64,000 bases of DNA from Arthrobacter sp. FW306-07-I (GTDB taxonomy: Bacteria; Actinomycetota; Actinomycetes; Actinomycetales; Micrococcaceae): NCBI RefSeq assembly GCF_021800405.1, contig NZ_CP084550.1:2046001-2110000 (forward strand), in the 5' to 3' direction. The position numbers were made by a program, and so were the translations under genes. This document shows, piece by piece, positions 34,726 through 44,412 of this stretch. How positions within the stretch are numbered: position 1 is the stretch's first letter; each line of letters opens with the position of its first letter. The notes below the pieces were generated by a model. That model worked only from the letters and a program-made list of their open reading frames with translations, did no database searches and had not been told where the DNA came from.

Positions 34726-36048
34726 ATGAGTATTCAAGGAGTGACCCGGGAGCAGGCCGTAAGGCGGGCCACCGTGGCAAGTGTCGTGGGTACAACGATC
34801 GAGTGGTACGACTTTTTCCTTTATGGAACTGCCGCTGCCCTGGTGTTTCCCCAGTTGTTCTTCCCGGGCCAAGTGGCCTTCGCCGGTGTGCTTGCAGCTT
34901 TCGGCACACAGTTTGTCGGCTTTGTGGCCCGGCCCATCGGTGCGGCCATCTTCGGCCACTTCGGTGACCGGATCGGCCGCAAGACAACGCTCATGGCCAC
35001 GCTTTTCCTCATGGCCTTCGGAACCGTGCTAATTGGCTGCCTCCCGACGTACCAAAGCATCGGCGTCGCCGCGCCGGTCCTGCTGGTACTGCTCCGCATC
35101 ATCCAGGGCATCGGCGTTGGCGGCGAGTGGGGCGGGTCGGTCCTGCTGAGCATGGAATGGGGCGACCAGGCCCGGCGGGGCTTGTCCGCTTCCTGGCCGC
35201 AGATCGGGGTGCCGCTGGGATTGGTCCTGTCCACCGGCGTCGTCCGGCTGACTACTGCCGCCACCGGCGCTGAGGGATTTGTCGCCTATGGCTGGCGGAT
35301 CCCCTTCATTCTGAGCATCATCCTGATCGGTGTAGGCCTGTTCGTTCGCCTGCGCGTCATTGAAAGCCCCGAGTTCGACGCCGTCCGGCAGTCCAACAAG
35401 GTGGTAAGGGCTCCGATCATCGAGGTGATCCGGAGGCAGCCCAAGGAGATCCTGCTCTCCGCACTGGTGCGCACTTCGGAACAGGCACCTTTCTACCTGT
35501 TCATTACCTTCGTGATCACGTACGCCACCAAGCAGCTGAAGCTGGACAGCAACTCCATCCTCGATGACACGCTGATTGCAGCAGCCTTGGGGCTGATCAG
35601 CGTGCCCCTCTTCGGGCGCCTTTCAGACCGTTTCGGCCGCCGGCGCGTCTACGGAACCGGCATCGTGCTCACGGCGCTGTTTGCATTTCCCTACTTTGGG
35701 CTGCTGAACACCCGGGACGCACTGTGGGTCGGCGTTGCGGTGGTGGTCAGCCTGATCCTGCACGACATCCAGTACGGCCCGCAGGCTGCCCTGATCGCCG
35801 AAAGCTTCGACACGGACATCCGTTACACCGGTGCCGGACTGGGATACCAGCTGGCCAGCGTGATCGCCGGTGGTCCCGCGCCCCTGATTGCGGCGGCGTT
35901 ACTGGCAAACTACGGCAACTCGACGTCGATCTCGCTCTACATCATCCTCTGCTGCATCATCGCCATGCTTGCCCTGATCTTCCTGCCCAGGGCAAAGGGG
36001 GCGCTGGCCAAGGACGCCGCTGCCGCCGCGACGCCCAGGAACCTGTAG
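34726..36048 (+). CDS. MHS-family (metabolite:H+ symporter) MFS transporter
   Basis: About 440 residues and twelve membrane helices. The opening ATVASVVGTTIEWYDFFLYG is diagnostic of the MHS group (ShiA, KgtP, ProP relatives), and the inter-helix motif GHFGDRIGRKTTL follows helix 2, with a second copy GRLSDRFGRRRVYG after helix 7. The substrate is probably a carboxylic or aromatic acid. Starts at 34720 (GTG), 34723 and 34726 (ATG) are consecutive; the last is chosen because GGAG (34717-34720) is then 5 bases away. It leads a cluster with a flavin reductase remnant and an enoyl-CoA hydratase-like gene. Confidence 0.9.
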   Translation: MSIQGVTREQAVRRATVASVVGTTIEWYDFFLYGTAAALVFPQLFFPGQVAFAGVLAAFGTQFVGFVARPIGAAIFGHFGDRIGRKTTLMATLFLMAFGTVLIGCLPTYQSIGVAAPVLLVLLRIIQGIGVGGEWGGSVLLSMEWGDQARRGLSASWPQIGVPLGLVLSTGVVRLTTAATGAEGFVAYGWRIPFILSIILIGVGLFVRLRVIESPEFDAVRQSNKVVRAPIIEVIRRQPKEILLSALVRTSEQAPFYLFITFVITYATKQLKLDSNSILDDTLIAAALGLISVPLFGRLSDRFGRRRVYGTGIVLTALFAFPYFGLLNTRDALWVGVAVVVSLILHDIQYGPQAALIAESFDTDIRYTGAGLGYQLASVIAGGPAPLIAAALLANYGNSTSISLYIILCCIIAMLALIFLPRAKGALAKDAAAAATPRNL

Positions 36049-36053
36049 GACGA

Positions 36054-36556
36054 ATGCGATCAGACTTTGACCCCGGCCAGCTGGGGCCGCGGGAGTTCTA
36101 CAAGTTCCTGACCTCCGTAGTTGTTCCACGGCCCATCGCCTGGGTTTCGAGCACGTCACCGGCAGGCGTGGACAACCTCGCGCGTTCTTCACTGTCGCCT
36201 CGGTGGACCCTCCGATCATCCAGTTCACCTCCGTGGGGGAAAAGGACTCCTTGCGGAACATCGAGGCGACGGGGGAGTTCGTTGTGAACCTTGCTCCGGC
36301 CGCGCTGATCCAGGAGGTCAACGCCACCGGCACGAATTTCCGTTCCGACGTGAGCGAGTTTGATGCCGCGGGCCTCACCCGCGAGCCCAGCGCCGTGGTC
36401 CGGCCGCCCCGCGTCAAGGAGTCCCCGGCAGTTCTGGAGTGTTCACTTCACCAGACCCTGCGTATCGGCGACTGCGTCCTGGTGTTCGGGGTGGTGGTCC
36501 ACGGATCAGTCTCCACCGGGGTGCAGGAAAGGGCAGCCGACGTATGGCGTCAGTAA
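36054..36556 (+). pseudogene. Flavin reductase-like domain protein, frameshifted and truncated
   Basis: The gene begins at ATG 36054 with a normal family N-terminus (QLGPREFYKFLTSVVVPRPIAWVSS ... VDNLA). Near 36178-36190 homology jumps to another frame, resuming as FFTVASVDPPIIQFTSVGEK and running through NATGTNFRSDVSEFDAAGL to VFGVVVHGSVSTGV. The junction CTCGCGCGTTCTTC lacks about 7-8 bases relative to the expected LAPHSFFTV coding. The C-terminus is also short: relatives run some 40 residues further, while here a TAA falls at 36554 inside the next gene's start region. Two independent defects make a real pseudogene more likely than a single base-call error. Confidence 0.7.
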
Positions 36557-37299
36557 GTGTTGAAGAAGCGGGAGCTGTCGCGACGCTGTCCTTTGGCAGC
36601 GGGCAACGGCTCAATGCCCTCGGTTACGCCGAGTGGCAGGAGCTGGGGCATGCAGTCAATGGGCTGGCAGCCAGCCCGTCCCTGCGTGCGGTGGTAGTGC
36701 GGGGCAGGGGAGGAGTGTTCTGCTCAGGTTTTGACGTGCGCGAATGGGAGGGCCGGACGGACACGGAGGTCAGCCGGACGTTCGATGTGATCGAGTCCGC
36801 CCTGCAGGCGCTCGAGGACCTGCCAGTACCTACCGTGGCCATTGTGGAGGGAGTAGCGGCCGGCGGGGGCTGCCAGCTGGCTCTCGCCTGCGACCTGCAG
36901 CTGCTCACCCCGTCGGCCCGCATCGGGATGCCTGTGGCGCGCCTCGGACTGCTGGTTCCAGCCACCTTCGCCAACCGCATGGCACTGCGCATAGGCCCGT
37001 CGCGGACCAAGGACCTTCTGTTTGGCGGCCGTATGCTGACCGCCCACCAAGCCTGGTCCATGGGCCTGGTCACCACCCTGGCTCCCGACGATGACGCGGA
37101 TGCGCTGCTGGAAGCGATCCTCGATAATTGGCGGGGAGCTTCGGCGGCGTCCCTGCGGGCATCAAAGGCAGCCGTCAACGAGGGTCTGGGCCTGGTGACG
37201 GACGCCGGTCGTCGGGCAACACCGGGGCCTGCAGTGGATCCCGTTGAGTTCCAGGGCCGCGTCAAGGGCTTCCTGGCCCGTCAGCGAAAGAACGTGTAG
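36544..37299 (+). CDS. Enoyl-CoA hydratase/isomerase family protein
   Basis: A 251-residue crotonase-fold protein. The oxyanion-hole segments are GRGGVFCSGFDVREWEG and EGVAAGGGCQLALACDLQL. The region that carries catalytic Glu in hydratases (PEVKLGLIP type) reads GMPVARLGLLVPATF, so that Glu is not present; the protein may be an isomerase, hydrolase or other crotonase member and not a true hydratase. The ATG at 36544 overlaps the end of the flavin reductase remnant and follows AGGAAAGG. Its last 38 bases overlap the convergent SDR gene. Confidence 0.8.
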   Translation: MASVSVEEAGAVATLSFGSGQRLNALGYAEWQELGHAVNGLAASPSLRAVVVRGRGGVFCSGFDVREWEGRTDTEVSRTFDVIESALQALEDLPVPTVAIVEGVAAGGGCQLALACDLQLLTPSARIGMPVARLGLLVPATFANRMALRIGPSRTKDLLFGGRMLTAHQAWSMGLVTTLAPDDDADALLEAILDNWRGASAASLRASKAAVNEGLGLVTDAGRRATPGPAVDPVEFQGRVKGFLARQRKNV

Positions 37300-38206
37300 C
37301 ACTTCCGTCAGGACTTGCCCCGGTACGAGGGGCGCACCCCGGAAGCGGTTGCTGCGGCTGTTCCAGGACGGTGACGTCCAGGGCCATCCGGTGCCTGTCG
37401 CGCAGGCGCCCGTGCAGGACGTTGCGCAGCCCGTACGTCACCAGCCTCCGCTTGGTCAGGAACCGGAATTCCGCCTTATCCGAGGTCACCAGGTCCACGA
37501 TGGGCCATGCGGCATCGTCCGCCGTCTGGCCCCACAGCCCGACGACCACCGGCAGGGCGCCGAGGCGGTGCTGGTACCCGGGCTGGGAGGTCACCCGCCC
37601 CAGGAGATCGGTCTGCACCAGGCCGGGATTCATGCCGTGCACCCGGACGCCGGTGCCTTTGGTTTCCAGCCGCAGCGTCTCCGTGAACTGGCGGACCCAC
37701 CGCTTGCTGGAGGCATAGGCGTTCTGGAGCGCGACGGGCCCGCGGTCGCCCTGGCCGTACAGGTTGACCAGGTCGCCGTGGCCTTGGGCAAGGAACACCG
37801 GCAACGCCACCCGGGCGCCGTGGAAAGTCCCCAGGATGTTGGTTCGCACCACTTGCGTGAAGTCAGCCACGGGCGTGGACGCCGTCGGCCCGAACACGCC
37901 GGACACGCCTGGGTTATTGACCCAAATGTCCAACGTCCCCCGGCTGGTGGCCTCGTCCCGGAGCACCTCCACGTCCCCTGGCTCTCCGGTGTCGCACCGC
38001 CGTCCTGACGCCGCGATGCCTTCAGCCCGCAGGCGCCCGACGGCGGCAGCAACGCCGTCGTCCGACCTGGACGCCAGCACCACCGTTGCGCCGTGCAGGC
38101 CCAGAGCCCGTGCCATGGCAAAGCCGAGCCCGCGGGACGATCCGGTCACCACCGCTACGCGGCCCTGAAGCACGTCCCGGGGAAGGGCACCGCGTTGTAA
38201 ACGCAT
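37262..38206 (-). CDS. Short-chain dehydrogenase/reductase (SDR)
   Basis: A 314-residue SDR with nucleotide-binding TGSSRGLG (residues 21-28), VNNPG at 96-100 (usual NNAG) and catalytic YASSK with Tyr164 and Lys168. The active-site Ser normally 13 residues before Tyr is Gly151 (NLYGQGDRG), so activity may be changed. After ~260 residues of SDR fold there is an Arg/Pro-rich tail (PLPGCAPRTGASPDG). The tail overlaps the convergent enoyl-CoA hydratase gene by 38 bases and may have grown by read-through into it. Substrate unknown. Confidence 0.82.
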   Translation of the reverse strand: MRLQRGALPRDVLQGRVAVVTGSSRGLGFAMARALGLHGATVVLASRSDDGVAAAVGRLRAEGIAASGRRCDTGEPGDVEVLRDEATSRGTLDIWVNNPGVSGVFGPTASTPVADFTQVVRTNILGTFHGARVALPVFLAQGHGDLVNLYGQGDRGPVALQNAYASSKRWVRQFTETLRLETKGTGVRVHGMNPGLVQTDLLGRVTSQPGYQHRLGALPVVVGLWGQTADDAAWPIVDLVTSDKAEFRFLTKRRLVTYGLRNVLHGRLRDRHRMALDVTVLEQPQQPLPGCAPRTGASPDGSATRSFADGPGSP

Positions 38207-38253
38207 TCCTCAGTGATACGCGCCCGGCGCGGAGGAGGGCAAGGGGCCGGCGG

Positions 38254-40863
38254 CTACCCGTGCCGGGCTGCGTGGCGGGCCTGAAGTGCGGCAGCCAGGT
38301 AGGGCGCGGTGCGGCTGTCAACGGAACGCGCGACGGCGGCCGGGTCACCGGCGGCGACGATCTCCCCGCCGGCGTCACCACCGGCGGGCCCCAGGTCCAT
38401 CACCCAGTCGGCGGCGGCCACCACATCCATCGCATGTTCCACCAGGACCACGGTGTTTCCGGAGTCCACCAGCCGGTTGAGCTGCGCCATCAGGAGCTGA
38501 ACGTCCGCGGGGTGCAGTCCCGTGGTGGGCTCATCCAGGAGGTACAGCGTGTGCCCGCGCCGGGCGCGCTGCAGCTCCGTGGCCAGCTTGATCCGCTGCG
38601 CCTCGCCGCCGGAGAGTTCGGTGGCGGGCTGGCCCAGCCGGAGGTAGCCCAGCCCCACGTCCTGCAGCGTCTGCAGGGAACGTGCCGCGGTGGGAACTCC
38701 CGTCAGGAAACCGGCGGCGGCGTCGACCGTCATGCCCAGTACCTCGGCGATGTTCCTGCCGTGGTACGTGACCTCCAGGGTCTCCGGGTTGTAGCGCGAG
38801 CCGTGGCATTCCGGGCACGGACCGTAGCTGCCGGGCAGGAAGAGCAGTTCCACGGCCACGAACCCTTCGCCCTGGCAGGTCTCGCAGCGCCCGCCGGGCA
38901 CATTGAACGAGAAACGGCCGGGCCCGAACCCCCGGCTCCTGGCAGCCTCAGTGGCAGCGAACTCCTTCCGGACGGCGTCGAACAGCCCGGTGTAGGTGGC
39001 GAGGTTGGAGCGCGGAGTGCGGCCGATCGGCCTTTGGTCCACCTTGACCAGGCGGTCGATCCCTTCCAGCCCGCTCACGGTGCCGACGCTCAGGGGCCCA
39101 TTGTTGTCTTCGGCCTGGTCCGGTTCCGGCTCATCGGCGGCAGGCCCGGTCACCGTGCGCAGTGCCGCGCCGGCCACGCCGGCCAGGACCTGGCTGACCA
39201 GGGTGGACTTCCCGGAACCGGACACACCGGTGACCGCCGTCAGGACGCCGAGTGGAAAAGCCGCGTCCAGGTTCCGCAGGTTGTGGCGGCTCACATCGCG
39301 CAGCTCAAGCCAGCCCGCGGGCTGCCGGGGCCCACCCCTGCCGGCGTCAGCGCCGCCGTCGCCCGTTGCCGCTTGCCGTTCCCCCCGGAGCTCTCCCTCC
39401 TGGAAAAGGAACGGCCGCGTCACGGACTCCGGCACTGCCTTGAGGCCCTGCACCGGGCCGCTGTACAGCACCTCTCCGCCGTCTTCGCCCGCACGGGGTC
39501 CCACGTCCACCAGCCAGTCCGCGCGGCGGACCAGGTCCATGTTGTGCTCCACCACGAACACGGAATTCCCGGACGATTTGAGCTGGTCCAGCACGGCAAC
39601 TAGGGGTTCGGCGTCTGCCGGATGCAGGCCTGCGGACGGTTCATCGAGCACGTAGATCACGCCGAAAAGCCCGGAGCGCAGCTGCGTGGCAATCCGGAGC
39701 CGCTGCATTTCGCCGGGCGAAAGCGTTGGCGTGGGCCGGCCAAGCGCCAGGTAGCCCAAGCCAAGCTCCAGCAGCACGTTGATGCGCTGCAGCAGGTCCC
39801 GGGTGATGGCAACGGCCACTTCGTTGGACTCGGAGGACTGCCTTCGGGAGGCGGTTCCCGCAGCGGCCAGTTCCGTGGTGGGGCGGATAAGCTCCGCCAG
39901 TTTGGCCATGGGCACGGCGTTAAGCCCGGAAATGGTGTGGCCGGCGAAGGTGACCGCCAGAGCCTCGGGCCGGAGTCCTGTCCCGCCGCAGCGGGGGCAC
40001 GGTCCCGTCTCCATGAACCGCAGCACTTTCTCCCGCATTGCAGGGCTCTTGGAGTCGAGCAGCGTGTGCATCACGTAGCTCTTGGCGCTCCAGAACCGGC
40101 CTTTGTAGGGCTTGGCCACGCGGTCCCGCTGCGGCGTCACTTCCACCACAGGCTGTTCTTCGGTGAACAGGATCCAGTCGCGCTGCTTCCTGGGAAGCTG
40201 ATGCCAGGGGGTGTCGACGTCGTAGCCCAGGTGGGACAGGATGTCGCGCAGGTTCTTGCCCTGCCAGGCGCCGGGCCAGGCCGCGATGGCGCCATCACGG
40301 ATGCTCAGGGACGGGTCTGGAACCAGCGATGCTTCACTGACGGTGTGGGCAGTACCCAGGCCGTGGCATTCCGGGCAGGCGCCAGCCGCAGTGTTGGGGG
40401 AGAAGGCGTCCGAGTCCAGCGAAGGGGCGCCGGCAGGGTAGGTGCCTGCACGCGAGAAGAGCATGCGCAGCGAATTGGACAAGGTGGTGACGGTCCCAAC
40501 GGTGGAGCGGGAGGTGGCCGTGCCCCGGCGCTGCTGGAGGGCGACGGCGGGCGGCAGCCCGGTAACCTGTTCCACCTTGGGGTTGTGCCCCTGCTGGATG
40601 AGCCGCCGGGCATAGGGTGCCACCGATTCGAAGAACCTGCGCTGCGCTTCCGCGTAGATGGTGCCGAACGCGAGGGACGACTTGCCGGAGCCGGAGACAC
40701 CGGTGAACGCCACGATCGCATCCCGTGGCACGTCCACGCTCACGTTCCGCAGGTTGTTTTCGCGGGCCCCACGCACCCGGACGAACCCGTCTTCGGCATT
40801 GCCGGCCGCAACGGACGGTAGGGTCGGGGCGGTCAGTTCGTCAGGGTTCTGTTTTGCATGCAC
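38254..40863 (-). CDS. UvrA-like ABC ATPase (short UvrA paralogue)
   Basis: An 869-residue tandem ABC ATPase of the excinuclease UvrA family, shorter than canonical UvrA (~950). Two Walker A motifs GVSGSGKS (residues 55-62 and about 545), two signature motifs ([12 protein letters not shown] and [12 protein letters not shown]) and two DEPS/DEPT Walker B ends are intact. Cys pairs CPECHG, CPRCGG and the C-terminal zinc module CETCQGEGF...CPECHGSRY are present. Short UvrA paralogues of this kind usually lack the UvrB-binding insert and are tied to drug or DNA-damage tolerance. No uvrB or uvrC is adjacent. Confidence 0.88.
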   Translation of the reverse strand: MHAKQNPDELTAPTLPSVAAGNAEDGFVRVRGARENNLRNVSVDVPRDAIVAFTGVSGSGKSSLAFGTIYAEAQRRFFESVAPYARRLIQQGHNPKVEQVTGLPPAVALQQRRGTATSRSTVGTVTTLSNSLRMLFSRAGTYPAGAPSLDSDAFSPNTAAGACPECHGLGTAHTVSEASLVPDPSLSIRDGAIAAWPGAWQGKNLRDILSHLGYDVDTPWHQLPRKQRDWILFTEEQPVVEVTPQRDRVAKPYKGRFWSAKSYVMHTLLDSKSPAMREKVLRFMETGPCPRCGGTGLRPEALAVTFAGHTISGLNAVPMAKLAELIRPTTELAAAGTASRRQSSESNEVAVAITRDLLQRINVLLELGLGYLALGRPTPTLSPGEMQRLRIATQLRSGLFGVIYVLDEPSAGLHPADAEPLVAVLDQLKSSGNSVFVVEHNMDLVRRADWLVDVGPRAGEDGGEVLYSGPVQGLKAVPESVTRPFLFQEGELRGERQAATGDGGADAGRGGPRQPAGWLELRDVSRHNLRNLDAAFPLGVLTAVTGVSGSGKSTLVSQVLAGVAGAALRTVTGPAADEPEPDQAEDNNGPLSVGTVSGLEGIDRLVKVDQRPIGRTPRSNLATYTGLFDAVRKEFAATEAARSRGFGPGRFSFNVPGGRCETCQGEGFVAVELLFLPGSYGPCPECHGSRYNPETLEVTYHGRNIAEVLGMTVDAAAGFLTGVPTAARSLQTLQDVGLGYLRLGQPATELSGGEAQRIKLATELQRARRGHTLYLLDEPTTGLHPADVQLLMAQLNRLVDSGNTVVLVEHAMDVVAAADWVMDLGPAGGDAGGEIVAAGDPAAVARSVDSRTAPYLAAALQARHAARHG

Positions 40864-41021
40864 CGCTTCGACTGTAGTGCCGATCCGTGGATGGCCGGGA
40901 ATTTCTTTGCACCTGTTGGGCCGGCACGGGCGGATTTACACTGAATCATTCCGCGACGCTGGCAGGCGGGGAGGCTGACCGGGAAGAGAAGAACCAACTA
41001 CATATTTGGGAAGGGCCGGCC

Positions 41022-41846
41022 ATGGGCAACGCGTCGCAGGGAGCTAACAGGGCAGTATCGGAGGCCGCATCCGCCAGCCGCAGCCCGGTGGTCCGCATGT
41101 TGGCCCGGGCAGGATTTGTCTTCATCGGCCTGGTCCATATCCTGATCGGCGTCATTGCCCTGCAACTGGCCCGCGGCCAGGGCGGCGAGGCCGACCAGTC
41201 GGGCGCGATCGGAACGCTGGCAGCCAAGCCCGGCGGCGGCATCCTGCTTTGGGCCGGCGCCGTGGCCTGCGGCGCACTCGCCCTGTGGATGCTCAGTGAA
41301 GCGTTCTATGGTGCCCGCAGCGGGACTGAATCCAAAAAGAAGGTCAAAGAGGCGGCCACCGCCGTGGGCAAGGCCGTCGTGTTTGGTTTCCTGGCCTTCA
41401 CCTTTGCCGTCTTTGCCTCGGGCGGCAGCAAGAACTCCAGCCAGTCGGCCAGCGACTTCACGGCAAAGCTGATGGGGGCACCGGCCGGGATGGTGCTTGT
41501 GGTTGCGGTGGGGCTGGCGATCGCCGGCGCCGGCATCTTTTATGCCTACCGGGGTGTTTCCCGGAAGTTCATGAAGGACCTGCAGGATCCGGGCAGCGCC
41601 CGCACGGCGGTCGAGTGGCTCGGAACTGTCGGCTACACAGCCAAAGGTGTGGTGCTCGCCGTCGTCGGCGTCCTGATCATCGTGGCGGCCGCCACCGCTG
41701 ACCCGTCCAAATCCTCAGGTTTGGACGGTGGACTGAAAACCCTCGGGTCACAGCCTTACGGCGTGTTCCTTCTCGCCGCCATCGCGGCCGGGCTCATCTG
41801 CTACGGCGTGTACTCCATGGCGCGGGGGCGCTACGGAAAGTTCTGA
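41022..41846 (+). CDS. DUF1206 family membrane protein
   Basis: A 274-residue membrane protein with six predicted helices in three similar pairs. ARAGFVFIGLVHILIGVIAL, VGKAVVFGFLAFTFAVFASG and LGTVGYTAKGVVLAVVGVLI look like repeats of one unit, the DUF1206 pattern common in actinobacteria. Function is unknown. The ATG at 41022 follows AAGGGCCGG; an upstream open extension is not family-like. The final 16 bases overlap the convergent MBL-fold gene. Confidence 0.8.
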   Translation: MGNASQGANRAVSEAASASRSPVVRMLARAGFVFIGLVHILIGVIALQLARGQGGEADQSGAIGTLAAKPGGGILLWAGAVACGALALWMLSEAFYGARSGTESKKKVKEAATAVGKAVVFGFLAFTFAVFASGGSKNSSQSASDFTAKLMGAPAGMVLVVAVGLAIAGAGIFYAYRGVSRKFMKDLQDPGSARTAVEWLGTVGYTAKGVVLAVVGVLIIVAAATADPSKSSGLDGGLKTLGSQPYGVFLLAAIAAGLICYGVYSMARGRYGKF

Positions 41847-42649
41847 ACCCGCCCCGGACGGCCCCGCCAGGATGAGCGTTCCCGGGCGCCCCGGCCGAGG
41901 GCGTCCAGAGCCGCGCCCAACGGGAGGTGCAGCGCGGGCCCGTGGCCGGGGAGGATGACAGTGGCATCCGTTCCCTCCAGTTTCCGCAGGGCGGCCACCG
42001 CCTCTGCAGGGTCTGTGTGATACATCCGGTGCAGCATCTGCGGCCCTGCAGTCCGGCTGATCGGGTGGCCGGTGACGAACGAATCACCAACTGCGATGAC
42101 GCCCGCCTCCGGAAGGAGGATTGCCGCGTTGCCCGGGGTATGGCCGGGCAGTGAGACGGCGACGGGGTTGCCCGGCAGGGACCGGAGCGTGGCCGCGTCC
42201 CACCCCTGTGCTCCGGCCGCAGGCTTCGCCGCCAGCGCACCGGCTTTTATGGCATGAACCATCCAGCGCAGGACGCGCGGCCGCCATGCACGCCTGAGCA
42301 CCTGACCAAGGGTGACCTGGTGCTTTTCCGTTCCCTGCACGTGGGCCAGTTCTTCGGGGGCGCACAGCACCGGGGTTCCGAACGCCTCGGCGAAGTACGC
42401 CGCGGAGCCGGTGTGGTCCACATGGCCGTGCGTGACCAGCAGCGCAAGGGCGTCGGCAGGTTCCAGGCCCAGATAGCGGAGTGAGGCAAGGACGTGGCGG
42501 CGGTCGGCGGGGTAGCCGCTGTCGATGAGGATGAAGCCCGTCCCGTCCCGGACCACGATCCAGTTGGCGGCCGGCCCTTCGGCGAAGTAGATGCCAGGTG
42601 CCTGCTCGGAAAGGCTGGCGGCGGGGTTCCACGTGGATTGCTGCTGCAC
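41831..42649 (-). CDS. MBL-fold metallo-hydrolase
   Basis: A 272-residue metallo-beta-lactamase-fold hydrolase. The metal motif HGHVDH spans residues 74-79 (His74, His76, Asp78, His79), with further ligands in LPGHTPGN, VGDSF and LPGHGPAL. No signal peptide. The family includes glyoxalase II-like thioesterases, lactonases and others; the substrate cannot be told. It starts at GTG 42649 and converges with the DUF1206 gene with a 16-base overlap. Confidence 0.88.
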   Translation of the reverse strand: MQQQSTWNPAASLSEQAPGIYFAEGPAANWIVVRDGTGFILIDSGYPADRRHVLASLRYLGLEPADALALLVTHGHVDHTGSAAYFAEAFGTPVLCAPEELAHVQGTEKHQVTLGQVLRRAWRPRVLRWMVHAIKAGALAAKPAAGAQGWDAATLRSLPGNPVAVSLPGHTPGNAAILLPEAGVIAVGDSFVTGHPISRTAGPQMLHRMYHTDPAEAVAALRKLEGTDATVILPGHGPALHLPLGAALDALGRGARERSSWRGRPGRVQNFP

Positions 42650-42764
42650 GGGTCAAGGGTAGCTGCCCAAGCGCAGCCGGGGTGGCCGTGGACCCCTGCC
42701 CCCAAACCCGGCCGAGGGGCTACCTAATGCCCTAAGACTTCCTGTGCAGTCGCTGTGCATCCTG

Positions 42765-42792
42765 TTGATTCTGGTCACCTTCGCCCTACAGT
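42765..42792 (+). promoter_or_regulatory. Possible promoter upstream of the SGNH hydrolase
   Basis: TTGATT (42765-42770) and TACAGT (42787-42792) are separated by 16 bases, each matching four of six consensus positions. They lie about 100 bases before the SGNH hydrolase start, inside the 239-base gap between two divergent genes. The call is weak and based on motif matching alone. Confidence 0.25.
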
Positions 42793-42888
42793 GTTCCCAC
42801 AATTGCCTACGATGGGACACGGACAAAGGACAGATCGGCGGCAGCGAGTCAGCTGCCGCCACGCATTTCCAGGGAGGAGGCAGCACCC

Positions 42889-43632
42889 ATGCGGCACAAT
42901 TTCTTGCTTTCCGAGCACCCCGGGCGCGTTCTCGCGGCGGGAGCTGTTGCCCTCCTCCTGGCCGTCACATCGGGAAGCACGGCCCAGACCCAGCCATCCG
43001 CCACGGCGGCGCCTCCTGTCCGCGTGGTGGTGGTCGGGGACTCACTGAGCACAGGCCACGGTACCTCTCCACAGCAGGCATGGCCGGCGCTCATGCGGAA
43101 AGACCCGGAAGTGGCCGGCCTGGAAGTGGTCAACGCCGCCGAGGACGGAAGCGGCTACCTCAGCCTGGGTGACTACAACGGAACCTTCGGCACCCAGGTC
43201 GAAGACTTCGTCACCCCGGACACGGGCATTGTGGTCTTCTTCGGATCCGAGAACGACCTGGGGTACGCGCCCGCTGACATAGGCAGCGCTGCCCTTGCCG
43301 CAATGGACCGGGCGGAGACCCTGGCCCCTGATGCCAGAATCATCGTGGTGGGCCCGCCTTCCTACACGGCAACCCCGGACCCGGGGCTGGTGGACATCAG
43401 CGACCAGCTCAAGGCCGCCGCCCAGCAGGCCGGCGGGGAGTTCGTGGACCCGATTGCCGAGGGCTGGATCAGCGATGACTTCGACGATCTGATCGGTCCC
43501 GACGGCGACCATCCAACCGTCCAGGGGCAGCACTACTTGCTGGACCACATCGGCGCCTACCTTGAGCAGGCAGCCCCGGCGGCAGCGGCCGCCATGGAAG
43601 GGCGCCAGGACCCGCGCAGGCCTGCCGCCTAG
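42889..43632 (+). CDS. Secreted SGNH/GDSL hydrolase
   Basis: A 247-residue exported esterase/lipase-type hydrolase. The signal peptide is RVLAAGAVALLLAVTSGSTAQT. Block I GDSLSTGHGT has nucleophile Ser52, block III is FFGSENDLGY (Asn), and block V DGDHPTVQGQHY has the catalytic Asp and His, so the family is well supported. The substrate is unknown; wall or polysaccharide deacylation is common. A strong GGAGGAGG lies 9 bases before the ATG. Confidence 0.88.
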   Translation: MRHNFLLSEHPGRVLAAGAVALLLAVTSGSTAQTQPSATAAPPVRVVVVGDSLSTGHGTSPQQAWPALMRKDPEVAGLEVVNAAEDGSGYLSLGDYNGTFGTQVEDFVTPDTGIVVFFGSENDLGYAPADIGSAALAAMDRAETLAPDARIIVVGPPSYTATPDPGLVDISDQLKAAAQQAGGEFVDPIAEGWISDDFDDLIGPDGDHPTVQGQHYLLDHIGAYLEQAAPAAAAAMEGRQDPRRPAA

Positions 43633-43638
43633 TCCCAC

Positions 43639-43662
43639 GGCCAGGACCGGAGAGGCCTGGCC
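43639..43662. terminator. GC-rich hairpin between convergent SGNH and SCO1664-family genes
   Basis: GGCCAGG (43639-43645) and CCTGGCC (43656-43662) form a perfect seven-pair stem with a 10-base loop, 6 bases after the SGNH stop and 22 bases from the stop of the opposite gene. There is no T-tract on either strand. It may be a bidirectional, U-less terminator, as is common in high-GC actinobacteria. Confidence 0.4.
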
Positions 43663-43684
43663 GGAACCATCTGGATCAAAGCAT

Positions 43685-44396
43685 CTAGACCAAGGGCCAG
43701 GGGTAGCGCATGCCCGTGCGGTCCACGGGGAGGACCTTTTCCTGCAGCATGCGTTGGACCCTGCGCTGGAGTGCGGCCACCTCGGCTTCGTCAAGCAACG
43801 CAGCGAGGTCGGGCGGCACCGCGGCGGCCAAGGGGCTGATGTCCTCGAGCAGGGCATCAGGAACGGGGTCGCCGGCGAAGTCCCAGATCACCGTCCGCAG
43901 CTTGAACGCGGCCGAGAAGCACAGGCTGGTCGATCCCCCAGATGTGGCCGTCGGTGCCGCGCAGCACGTGGCCGCTTTTCCGGTCGGTATTGTTCGCCAC
44001 GTAATCGAACAAGGCCATCCGGGCAAGCTCCGGATGAGTTTCGGGGGAGTCGGCGAAAAGTGTGAAGTAGTGCTCCTCGAGGTCGCCCTCGATGAACCAC
44101 TGCAGGGACCCCACCCCCAGCGGTGCATCCGTGCGGACCACCGTCGGCGGGACGATTCCCCATCCCAGTGCCTCACTGAGCAGGTACGCGGCCCGCTCCC
44201 GGCGGTGCAGGCCGGCGTCGAAATCTGCGAGCGGACGTTCCCCCGCAACGGGTTTATAGACTGCCCAGTTGGAGTCGTCCCCGCACGAAAGCTCCACGAG
44301 GAAGGTGGCATTGCTGCCGCTCATGATGCGGCCCAGCAACTCCACGCGGCCCTCCGTGAGGAGTGTCAGTTCCCGCCCGGACACCGCAGGCCCCAC
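43685..44396 (-). pseudogene. SCO1664-family (PI3/PI4-kinase-like) protein, frameshifted
   Basis: The gene opens at GTG 44396 and reads LTEGRVELLGRIMSGSNATFLVEL ... ARMALFDYVANNTDRKSGHVLRG ... GHIWGID, a kinase-like fold typical of the SCO1664 family (TIGR03843). At about 43926/43927 homology moves to another frame, continuing GLCFSAAFKLRTVIWDFAGDPVPDALLEDI and EVAALQRRVQRML to the stop at 43685. The junction reads GACCAGCCTG where GACCA(CG)GCCTG would restore the frame, so two bases are missing. With the shift the product is 179 residues and loses the conserved WDFAGD end. It is a recent mutation or a sequencing error, since both halves are otherwise intact. Confidence 0.75.
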
Positions 44397-44412
44397 GCTA
44401 GTGCACGTCCAT

